Source: CAZKMM01 sp964553915 | Lineage (GTDB): Bacteria; RBG-13-61-14; DRUE01 | Assembly: GCA_964553915.1 (NCBI GenBank) | Contig: CAZKMM010000129.1 | Location: forward strand, 1-6,399 | Length of the DNA: 6,399 bases | Reading direction: 5' to 3' | Shown: positions 1-5,502 of the stretch, piece by piece | How the letters are laid out: every line of letters starts with the position of its first letter | Position numbering within the stretch: position 1 is the stretch's first letter | The notes under the pieces: model-generated | The model's input: the letters and a program-made list of their open reading frames with translations, nothing else | What the model was told of the DNA's origin: nothing | Database searches by the model: none | Made by a program: the position numbers and the translations under genes

Positions 1-77
1 GTGGAAATTTTTGAGAAAATATTAAAAATATTAAAAAATATGGAGAAATATAAAGAATAGAAAAATTAAAAAAATTA
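1..77. repeat. C-free A-rich tract with four phased AAATAT repeats
   Basis: No C occurs on the + strand before position 90, and only ten of the first 77 bases are G; the rest are A or T. The hexamer AAATAT recurs at 17, 26, 36 and 46, a spacing of 9-10 bp, so the A-tracts fall on about the same face of the helix. Phased A-tracts are known to bend DNA. The tract lies just downstream of the minus-strand tRNA, so a read-through transcript would be G-free and rich in U, starting with a run of seven U a few bases past the CCA. I see no hairpin and no gene here. It may act as a hairpin-less terminator region, or as bent DNA serving something outside the window. Confidence 0.55.
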
Positions 78-153
78 TGGTGGAGGATACGGGATTCGAA
101 CCCGTGACCTCGGCAATGCGAATGCCGCGCTCTCCCAGCTGAGCTAATCCCCC
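78..153 (-). tRNA. tRNA-Ala (anticodon CGC)
   Basis: The reverse complement folds into a complete cloverleaf: a 7-bp acceptor stem (GGGGGAT with ATCCTCC), a D arm closed by GCTC/GAGC, a 5-bp anticodon stem (CGGCA/TGCCG) with loop TTCGCAT, a 5-base variable region, and a T arm (ACGGG/CCCGT) with TTCGAAT. The anticodon is CGC (118-120), reading the alanine codon GCG. The third acceptor pair is G3-U70, the classic identity element for alanyl-tRNA synthetase, which supports the call independently. The discriminator is A73, and the CCA end (78-80 on the + strand) is encoded in the DNA. The gene is divergent from the aminotransferase and has its own promoter. Confidence 0.97.
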
Positions 154-165
154 ACTGCTAATAGA

Positions 166-193
166 ATTATAGTTAACCGGGGGAGATTTTCAA
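166..193 (-). promoter_or_regulatory. σ70-type promoter of tRNA-Ala
   Basis: On the minus strand, TTGAAA (188-193) is followed by a 16-bp spacer and a perfect TATAAT (166-171). Twelve bases separate the -10 box from the mature 5' end of the tRNA, so the expected start near 159 would leave a leader of only about 5 nt for RNase P to remove. Position, orientation and match to consensus all agree. Confidence 0.8.
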
Positions 194-216
194 GAAAGCA
201 AAGACACAAACCCCAT

Positions 217-237
217 CTGGAAATTACTATTTTCCAG
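217..237. promoter_or_regulatory. Perfect 7-bp inverted repeat between divergent promoters
   Basis: CTGGAAA (217-223) and TTTCCAG (231-237) are exact reverse complements around a 7-bp centre. The site lies between the back-to-back promoters of tRNA-Ala and the aminotransferase, about 60-80 bp upstream of the predicted aminotransferase start, where an activator or a distal operator could bind. Neither predicted transcript covers it, so a DNA-binding dyad is a better reading than an RNA hairpin. The binding protein is unknown. Confidence 0.4.
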
Positions 238-241
238 CAGG

Positions 242-255
242 AGAGGAAAGCCTCT
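242..255. promoter_or_regulatory. Short inverted repeat just upstream of the -35 box
   Basis: AGAGG (242-246) and CCTCT (251-255) form a perfect 5-bp dyad around AAAG, ending six bases before the TTGACT element at 262. It follows the larger dyad at 217-237 after a gap of four bases. It could be a second half of a regulatory region, but a repeat this short can arise by chance. Confidence 0.25.
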
Positions 256-261
256 TTGCTT

Positions 262-290
262 TTGACTTCTGGGAAAGATATTTTTAAAAT
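262..290 (+). promoter_or_regulatory. σ70-type promoter of the aminotransferase gene
   Basis: TTGACT (262-267) and TAAAAT (285-290) each match consensus at five of six positions and are separated by the optimal 17 bp. The transcript would begin near 296-298, only about 5-7 nt before the ATG at 303. The mRNA would be close to leaderless, which fits the absence of a properly spaced Shine-Dalgarno site. Confidence 0.7.
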
Positions 291-302
291 CCCTTTGGCA
301 GG

Positions 303-1466
303 ATGAAGCACTGGCTGACAGAGAAAGCCCAGAAGATTCCCAGCTTCATTGTGATGGATGTAATTGACCGGGCAGTGGAGCTGACCCGTCAGGGCGAGGA
401 TGTGATTATGCTTGCGGTGGGGGAGCCGGATTTTCCCACCCCTCAGTGCGTGGTGGAAGCCTGCGAAAGAGCTCTGCGGGAGGGAAAAACCAGATATACC
501 CATTCTTTAGGCATCCCAGAGCTTCGGGAAGCGATCAGCGAGGATTACTGGAAGCGGTATCGGGTTCAGGTTGACCCCGGTCAGATTATTATCACTCCGG
601 GCACTTCTCCGGCAATGTTTCTGGTCTTCAGTGCTCTTCTTGACCCGGGAGATGAGGTGATTGTCTCAGACCCGGGCTATTCCTGCTATCCCAATATGAT
701 TGAGTATCTTTATGGAAAAGCGGTCTCGGTGCCGGTATATGAAGAGGAGGGATTTCAGTTTGAGCCTGAGGCAGTAGCAGAAAAAATCTCTCCCCGCACC
801 AAAGCGATTATGATTAACTCTCCCAGCAATCCCACGGGAAATCTTCTGGACCCGAAGCGAATGCAGGAGATTGCGAAGCTCGGTCCTTTGGTTATCTCAG
901 ATGAGATTTATCATGGATTGGTTTATGAAGGCAAAGAGCATTCTATTTTAGAATTTACCGACCGGGCAATAGTTCTGAATGGCTTTTCCAAGCGATATGC
1001 AATGACCGGCTGGAGAGTGGGCTATTGCATTGTTCCCAAGGAGATGGTTCGCTCCCTTCAGAAGATTGCTCAGAATTTCTTTATCTCCACTGCGGATTTT
1101 GTCCAGTGGTCTGCGGTTAGTGCTCTGAGAGAGGCAGAACCAGAGGTGGAGCGGATGCGGGAAATTTTCAACCAGCGAAGAAAATTTATGCTCAAACGGC
1201 TTAAAGAGCTGGGATTTGGCATCACCCGGGAGCCCACCGGAGCTTTTTATGTGCTTGCCAATGCCAAAAGATTTTGTAATGATTCTTACAAATTTGCCTT
1301 TGAGCTTCTGGAATCCGCCAAAGTGGGGGTCACTCCGGGGATAGATTTCGGGAAGAACGCAGAAGGGTATATTCGGTTTAGCTATGCGGTGGATATTAAG
1401 CGAATAGAACAAGGCTTGAGGCGGATTGAAGATTTTTTAAAGGAAAGAGAAGCAGAGCAAACCTGA
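303..1466 (+). CDS. Class I/II PLP-dependent aminotransferase
   Basis: A cytosolic 387-residue aminotransferase of the aspartate/aromatic/alanine group (COG0436 type). It moves an amino group between an amino acid and a 2-oxoacid using pyridoxal phosphate. All hallmarks are visible: GEPDFPTP at 40-47, a phosphate-loop segment TPGTSPAM at 98-105, SNPTG at 175-179 with the PLP-contacting Asn176, DEIYHG at 200-205 with Asp200 and Tyr203, Schiff-base Lys230 in GFSK followed by GWRVGY with Arg238, and the carboxylate-binding Arg358 in IRFSYA. Length is normal for the family. ATG303 is the only plausible start, because an in-frame TAA lies at 285-287. The bases before it (GGCAGG) abut the ATG too closely to be a normal ribosome site, and the promoter predicts a leader of only about 6 nt. 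It is transcribed alone, since the next gene is on the other strand. The family call is secure, but the substrate cannot be read from motifs. Confidence 0.95.
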   Translation: MKHWLTEKAQKIPSFIVMDVIDRAVELTRQGEDVIMLAVGEPDFPTPQCVVEACERALREGKTRYTHSLGIPELREAISEDYWKRYRVQVDPGQIIITPGTSPAMFLVFSALLDPGDEVIVSDPGYSCYPNMIEYLYGKAVSVPVYEEEGFQFEPEAVAEKISPRTKAIMINSPSNPTGNLLDPKRMQEIAKLGPLVISDEIYHGLVYEGKEHSILEFTDRAIVLNGFSKRYAMTGWRVGYCIVPKEMVRSLQKIAQNFFISTADFVQWSAVSALREAEPEVERMREIFNQRRKFMLKRLKELGFGITREPTGAFYVLANAKRFCNDSYKFAFELLESAKVGVTPGIDFGKNAEGYIRFSYAVDIKRIEQGLRRIEDFLKEREAEQT

Positions 1467-1481
1467 ACCCGTGCGAGCCAT

Positions 1482-1496
1482 ACCCTGAGCTAGGGT
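1482..1496. terminator. Weak inverted repeat between convergent genes
   Basis: ACCCT (1482-1486) pairs with AGGGT (1492-1496) around a 5-base loop. It sits 16 nt past the aminotransferase stop and overlaps the stop codon of the converging membrane-protein gene. The location suits a shared bidirectional terminator, but the stem has only five pairs and no U-run of useful length follows on either strand. Confidence 0.2.
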
Positions 1497-1927
1497 GCTT
1501 TCCTGATTAGATTAAAAATTTCTCTTGCTCCAAGATTAAGCCCGATACTCAAAACCGTGAGGCAGATATTATCCGCAATAAATAAGAGCCAGGCTCGCTG
1601 GTGAAGATGCACGGTAAGAAGAACAAACACGCCAATTGCTCCAGAAATCAGCCCGGAAAGAAAAAGCAGGCGGGAGCGGGTTTGAATTCCCACCCGGAAC
1701 AAAATTCCGCTTGCCAGAGCCAGCCCGGCTCCCATTAAACCAATTATTAAAACCAGGCTTTGAATGAATTCCAGCACCTGATTATCCAGATTTGTTTTTC
1801 CGCTAAAAGCGGTAAATTGATAAAGAGAAATCTCCCGGGCGAAAATGCTGGCAAAAATTCCATAAAGAAAAAACAAAAAACAGCCTGCCTGAATCCACCT
1901 GCTTGCCCATCTGAGCCTTTTTTCCAT
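1490..1927 (-). CDS. Four-helix membrane protein of unknown function
   Basis: I do not recognise a family. The 145-residue product is mostly hydrophobic, with four likely membrane helices at about 12-30, 56-78, 86-106 and 112-133. A basic N-terminus (MEKRLRWASR) and a basic loop around 78-86 (RVGIQTRSR) suggest, by the positive-inside rule, that both ends are cytoplasmic. The loop at about 31-55 would be external. There are no Cys pairs, metal motifs or catalytic signatures, although two His (107 and 109) lie near the end of helix three. The start is well supported by an AGGGAG ribosome site six bases upstream and a strong promoter. The gene converges on the aminotransferase and diverges from the TPP operon, so it is a single-gene unit. 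Translation as a real protein is likely; the function is open. Confidence 0.8.
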   Translation of the reverse strand: MEKRLRWASRWIQAGCFLFFLYGIFASIFAREISLYQFTAFSGKTNLDNQVLEFIQSLVLIIGLMGAGLALASGILFRVGIQTRSRLLFLSGLISGAIGVFVLLTVHLHQRAWLLFIADNICLTVLSIGLNLGAREIFNLIRKAP

Positions 1928-1933
1928 AGAGCT

Positions 1934-1939
1934 CTCCCT
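1934..1939 (-). promoter_or_regulatory. Shine-Dalgarno site of the membrane-protein gene
   Basis: On the minus strand AGGGAG lies six bases before the ATG at 1925-1927. It is the clearest ribosome site in the window and fixes the start of this gene. It also shows that the organism uses Shine-Dalgarno initiation where a leader exists, in contrast to the + strand genes with very short leaders. Confidence 0.75.
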
Positions 1940-1962
1940 GGTTGGGGTAGAATTTTATTTTC

Positions 1963-1992
1963 ATCATAGGCAGATTTGGAAAAGAATGTCAA
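1963..1992 (-). promoter_or_regulatory. Strong σ70-type promoter of the membrane-protein gene
   Basis: On the minus strand a perfect TTGACA (1987-1992) is followed after 18 bp by TATGAT (1963-1968, five of six). The start would fall near 1956, giving a leader of about 28 nt that contains the AGGGAG ribosome site. The -35 box overlaps a possible upstream ATG (1986-1988) of the divergent TPP gene, which argues that this stretch is intergenic. Confidence 0.7.
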
Positions 1993-2006
1993 AACTTGGG
2001 TTTAAA

Positions 2007-2035
2007 TTGCTTTTTACTGGTAAAATTAGTAAGAT
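2007..2035 (+). promoter_or_regulatory. Possible promoter of the TPP/activase operon
   Basis: TTGCTT (2007-2012) and TAAGAT (2030-2035) are 17 bp apart, and the expected start coincides with or lies next to the ATG at 2043, so the message would be leaderless. An alternative -10, TAAAAT (2021-2026), has only a poor -35 partner (TTGGGT at 1996-2001, 19-bp spacer). Either choice gives a leader of at most about 10 nt before ATG2043. Matches are weaker than for the other promoters here. Confidence 0.45.
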
Positions 2036-2042
2036 ATTCCTG

Positions 2043-3851
2043 ATGACGGGAAAAGAATTTCTCGCCTGGATACTTAAATCTGCAGGGATTGAGTTTGTGG
2101 TTTTTGCTCAGCCCGAGCTGGAGCCAGAGCTTGGCTCCATTTTTCAGGGAAACCGTCTGGACTTTTTAACTCCAATTACAGAAACCGCCTCTACCCAGAT
2201 TGCGGATGGCTATGCCCGGGCAAGCGGAAAGCTTGGTTTGGTGCTGGCAGAGAGGGATTTTGAAAAACTCATCACCGGCACCACCAGTGCCTGGGCAGAT
2301 AAGACCCCGATGGTTTTGGTCTTTCTGGTCCGGGGGCAGAAGTCCGGGACTTATTCTCATCCGGATTCTGGAGAAGTAGATTTTAAGAAAATTTTTCAGC
2401 CCATCACCGGATTTCAGGCTCGGGTGAGAGATTTAGAGAAGCTGGCAGAAGTTTTCATTCAGGCTTTTCGCCGGGCAGTTTCCTGGCGAGGCGGACCTGT
2501 GCTGGTGGAGGTGGAGGAGCAGGTACTGGAAAGAGAAATTACTCCTTCTGAGCAAAAATTAAAGGAATGGGAGCAGAGGCTGAAAAAATCTGCTCAGCCC
2601 CTCAGAGCAGAAGCAGATGAGGAACTGGTTGAGCAGGCATATGAGCTTTTAGCAGGTGCCCAGCGTCCTTTGATTTTTTCTGGCGGAGGAGTAATTCGCT
2701 CCGGGGCAAGCTTTGAGTTGAATCAGCTTGCTCAAACGATGGAAATTCCCATTGTCAGCTCTATGGGGGGAATGGGCTCAGCCCTGCCGGATAATCCGGT
2801 TTATTTAGGACCTCCCAGCTATCTTTCCGGCGAGGCTTTTCACTGCGCGATTAGAGAAGCAGATGTGGTTCTGGCAGTGGGATGTGTTTTTTCTGGTCTG
2901 GACGGATTTGGTCTTCCTCCGCTCTGGTCCGATAAGATAAAGTTTATTCAGGTCAATATTGACCCCGGACATATTGGATATAATCCTCCAGCAGAGCTTT
3001 CCCTCTTAGGAGATGCCCGGCTGATTGTCCAGCAGTTGCTGGTTCGGGCAGAGGGGTATTCTCCGCCTGCTTCCCGAAAAGAATGGGTGGCAAAGCTTCA
3101 GAAATTAAATCAGGAGCACCGCCAGAGAACCATAGATGAAGCGAGCCGGGATTGGGGAAAGATTCATCCTGCTACTCTGGTGCTGGAACTCAAAAATCTT
3201 TTACAGGAGATGCCGGATTTTTATGCGGTGCTGGATGGAGGCAATGTCTGCCTCTGGGCAGGGATGCTGATAGACCTTCCCGGACCCCGGCGAGGATTTT
3301 TCCCCACCGGAATGGGCACTTTAGGAAGCGGATTGCCAATGGCAATTGGAGTGAAAAAGGCAGTGGGAGATGCTCCGGTGTTTATTATCAGTGGTGATGG
3401 CTCTTTTCTTTACAGCATTGCAGAGTTTGAAACCCTTTTAAAATACCAGCTCCCCATCAAGATAATTATCTTTAATGATTTTGCCTGGAATATGATTCGT
3501 GCCGGGCAGGTCAGTTATGGCAATGAGCCGGTTGGTACCGAACTTCCATCAGTGGATTATGGAGAGGTGGCAAAAAGCTATGGCTGTTTTGGGGCAAAGG
3601 TGAAAAAGAAGGAGGAGATAGAAAGGACGCTTCGCAAGGGTTTGGAAACTTCTCTGCCTGCAGTGATTGATGTGGAGACTGACCCGGACAGTATTCCGGA
3701 CTGCCTGCTCAGTTTTGGGCTGGTGGAATTTGAAGGAGCAGAGACGAGCAACTGGGGAGTGCTTAAAGCAATTTTTACTGGCAGGCGTAAGCTGGATATC
3801 AGGCTTTGGAACCAGTTTAAATATGTGCGTCGGGGTTTGCTCAATGTCTAA
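2043..3851 (+). CDS. TPP-dependent enzyme A, acetolactate synthase-like (intact PP domain)
   Basis: This 602-residue cytosolic protein has the acetolactate synthase / 2-oxoacid decarboxylase architecture: PYR domain (about 1-160), central domain (about 195-335) and PP domain (about 375-555). The PP domain is intact, with GTLGSGLP, then GDGSF (Asp452) and, 26-27 residues later, Asn478-Asp479. N-D in place of N-N also occurs, from memory, in AlsS-type acetolactate synthases. The PYR domain keeps catalytic Glu47 in TETAS and DGYARASGK, but the TPP-contacting GPG-x-TN loop is replaced by ERDFEK with a two-residue deletion. The FAD-associated RFDDR motif of acetolactate synthases is absent (VFSGLDG), so FAD binding is doubtful. 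A basic, aromatic tail of about 40 residues extends the C-terminus. ATG2043 is chosen because the domain begins at once and Glu falls at position 47. An in-frame ATG at 1986, with GGAAAAG before it, would add 19 residues but lies in the divergent promoter. Family call firm, substrate unknown. Confidence 0.88.
   Translation: MTGKEFLAWILKSAGIEFVVFAQPELEPELGSIFQGNRLDFLTPITETASTQIADGYARASGKLGLVLAERDFEKLITGTTSAWADKTPMVLVFLVRGQKSGTYSHPDSGEVDFKKIFQPITGFQARVRDLEKLAEVFIQAFRRAVSWRGGPVLVEVEEQVLEREITPSEQKLKEWEQRLKKSAQPLRAEADEELVEQAYELLAGAQRPLIFSGGGVIRSGASFELNQLAQTMEIPIVSSMGGMGSALPDNPVYLGPPSYLSGEAFHCAIREADVVLAVGCVFSGLDGFGLPPLWSDKIKFIQVNIDPGHIGYNPPAELSLLGDARLIVQQLLVRAEGYSPPASRKEWVAKLQKLNQEHRQRTIDEASRDWGKIHPATLVLELKNLLQEMPDFYAVLDGGNVCLWAGMLIDLPGPRRGFFPTGMGTLGSGLPMAIGVKKAVGDAPVFIISGDGSFLYSIAEFETLLKYQLPIKIIIFNDFAWNMIRAGQVSYGNEPVGTELPSVDYGEVAKSYGCFGAKVKKKEEIERTLRKGLETSLPAVIDVETDPDSIPDCLLSFGLVEFEGAETSNWGVLKAIFTGRRKLDIRLWNQFKYVRRGLLNV
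3832..3851 (+). promoter_or_regulatory. Start-stop overlap coupling genes A and B
   Basis: The stop of gene A (TAA, 3849-3851) lies inside the start of gene B (ATG, 3844-3846), giving an 8-nt overlap in different frames. A G-rich GGGG (3832-3835) eight bases before the ATG can serve as a weak ribosome site. Ribosomes ending gene A could reinitiate directly on gene B, which would favour matched amounts of the two proteins. Confidence 0.6.
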
Positions 3852-5460
3852 ATTAAATGGCAATCAGCTTCTGGTTCGGGCTTTAGAAGCTCAGGGAGTA
3901 AAAAAAATTTTTACCATTCCCGGCGGTCAGCTGGTAGGACTCTATGATGAGATTGATAAGAACAAAAAATTGGAGCTGGTCGTTCCCCGCCAGGAAGGTG
4001 CCAGTGCCCTGATGGCTTGTGGATATACCCTGGCAGGCGGTCAGCCCGGGGTGGTGATTTCCACGGTTGGAGCCGGGGTGATTTATGAGCTTTCTGGATT
4101 GATTTATGCTTATCAGGAGCAGATTCCCCTCATTTCTATTTCCCCCCAGATTCAGAGCTGGAAGATTAAGCCCACCCAGGAGAGCCTTCAGGCTTTAGAC
4201 CAGGACGAGCTTTATGCTCCTCTGGTTAAATTTAATGCGATTATTTACCATTCTCATCGGATTCCCCAGCTTATAGCCCGGGCATATCGGAGTGCTCTGG
4301 CACCCCCGCCGGGACCGGTTCATCTGGATATACCTCTGGATGTATTTTATCAGCCTTTTCGGGCAAAGAATTTAAAACAGGAAAATTTTATTTTACCCGG
4401 AGAAAAAACTCGCTTTACGGGAAAATTTGCTCCTGACCCAGAGGAACTGGAAACTGCCCGAGCTCTGCTTACCAAGGCGAAATCCCCGGTTGCTTTTCTG
4501 GGAAGTCCGCTTGCCCGTCTGCCGGGTTGCTCTGAGCTTTTGGGAGAATTTCTGGAAAAGCGACAGATACCGGCTTTTAGCTCCAGCTCCGGGTTTTCCG
4601 CTTTAGCTTCCGGACACAGATTCTTTCTTGGTTCTATGGATACTTATGAAGAGGAGAGGCTGATTTCATTACTTTCCGAGGCAGATTTACTGATTTGTCT
4701 GGAGCCAGATGAAGAAATTATTGCCCGGGTTCAAAAATTGATTGACCTCGCAAAACAAATACCGATGATTTTGTTATCTGAGGACCCTCTGCTTTTTCAG
4801 AGCTTTGCTCCTATCACCGCTCAGCTCTGGGGAAGTGTGGAACTGAGCCTGAAAAAACTAAATCAGATAATGAAAGAAAGTGAACCTTCCTCCCGCTCGG
4901 ACTGGATAGAGAAGCTCAAAGCAGAAAAAGAAAAAGCCTGCCAGCGGGTAAAAGAAAAATATGCCAGCTTCCGCCATAAAAATTTAATCCATACTCTGGA
5001 AGTGGTCAGCAAAATAATTAAAGAAGAAGACTTTGTGGTCTGCGAGGGAAAGGAAACCTCTGCCCTGGCAAAAATTTATCTGAAAAATTATTCTCCCGGA
5101 AGGTTGGTTTTGCTCGGTGAAGAAGCTCCTTTAGGCTCCGGCTTTCCTCTGGCTTTAGGAATGAAAGCCTCCAATCCTGAGCTTCGGGTATTTCTTCTCA
5201 CCGACCGCAAAAATTTTAAGTATCATTCCCGGGAGCTCCAGACTCAGGCTCGCTATCAGCTGGGGATTTGCGCTCTGGTTTTTCCAGAAAAGGATAAGCT
5301 AGCAGAGACCGAGCCAGATTTTTCCCGGCTGGCTCAGAGCCTGGGAGTAAAAGGATACACCATTCAGGAGCCAGTGGAGGAAATCAACGAAAAACTTTTC
5401 GGAGAGGCTCTGGAGCTGGAAAGCGGAGCTCTTTTAGAAATCCGGGGTTTCCAGGATTAG
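3844..5460 (+). CDS. TPP-enzyme-like protein B (intact PYR domain, degenerate PP domain)
   Basis: A 538-residue relative of the same superfamily as its upstream neighbour, full length in all three domains. The PYR domain (about 1-170) is well kept: IPGGQ at 25-29, catalytic Glu51 in RQEGAS, a glycine loop Gly76-Ala-Gly78 in the place of GPG, and GPVHLDIP at 157-164. The central domain (about 195-335) is hard to align and lacks cofactor motifs. The PP domain (about 380-535) keeps its fold signature (PLGSGFPLALG at 429-439, ELQTQARYQL at 464-473), but the metal motif GDG has become DRK (454-456) and the N-N pair has become PE (481-482). Both Mg ligands are therefore gone, and this subunit should not hold TPP in its own PP domain. 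Start ATG3844 fits the domain; an in-frame ATG at 3823 lacks a ribosome site. It ends in TAG. The likely role is partner or pseudo-subunit of protein A. Confidence 0.87.
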   Translation: MSKLNGNQLLVRALEAQGVKKIFTIPGGQLVGLYDEIDKNKKLELVVPRQEGASALMACGYTLAGGQPGVVISTVGAGVIYELSGLIYAYQEQIPLISISPQIQSWKIKPTQESLQALDQDELYAPLVKFNAIIYHSHRIPQLIARAYRSALAPPPGPVHLDIPLDVFYQPFRAKNLKQENFILPGEKTRFTGKFAPDPEELETARALLTKAKSPVAFLGSPLARLPGCSELLGEFLEKRQIPAFSSSSGFSALASGHRFFLGSMDTYEEERLISLLSEADLLICLEPDEEIIARVQKLIDLAKQIPMILLSEDPLLFQSFAPITAQLWGSVELSLKKLNQIMKESEPSSRSDWIEKLKAEKEKACQRVKEKYASFRHKNLIHTLEVVSKIIKEEDFVVCEGKETSALAKIYLKNYSPGRLVLLGEEAPLGSGFPLALGMKASNPELRVFLLTDRKNFKYHSRELQTQARYQLGICALVFPEKDKLAETEPDFSRLAQSLGVKGYTIQEPVEEINEKLFGEALELESGALLEIRGFQD

Positions 5461-5502
5461 AAGGGTGAAAATTTAGCTTTTCCGGTTATCCTCTCAAATA
5501 GT
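5461..5502 (+). other. Short intercistronic gap without clear start signals
   Basis: Forty-two bases separate the TAG of gene B from the first usable start of the activase. There is no convincing promoter, terminator or Shine-Dalgarno site at the right distance; GGGTGA (5463-5468) is too far upstream. The gap is in frame with both neighbours and contains no stop, so the TAG alone separates the two reading frames. Cotranscription is the simplest reading. Confidence 0.5.

Noticed and set aside
281..290. Archaeal TATA box before the aminotransferase
   Set aside because: The T/A run is only about 15 nt from the ATG, too close for an archaeal TATA-to-start distance, while a bacterial -35/-10 pair with 17-bp spacing fits. 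The tRNA also has bacterial features.
948..1412. Minus-strand open frame inside the aminotransferase gene
   Set aside because: It is a shadow of a clearly conserved + strand gene, with low-complexity, unfamily-like protein sequence and no ribosome site or promoter of its own.
3667..3843. Upstream extension of gene B to an ATG at 3667
   Set aside because: The frame is open, but these 59 codons lie inside the conserved end of gene A in another frame and have no TPP-family similarity. The domain begins at ATG3844.
2043..3851. Assignment as biosynthetic acetolactate synthase (ilvB), sulfoacetaldehyde acetyltransferase or sulfopyruvate decarboxylase
   Set aside because: The GPG loop and FAD-associated arginine motif are missing, no ilvN-type small subunit or ilvC/ilvD is nearby, and I see no residues specific for the sulfonate enzymes.
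5468..5484. GAAAA...TTTTC hairpin as terminator between gene B and the activase
   Set aside because: The stem has five pairs, four of them A-T, and no U-run follows. The operon context makes a terminator unlikely.
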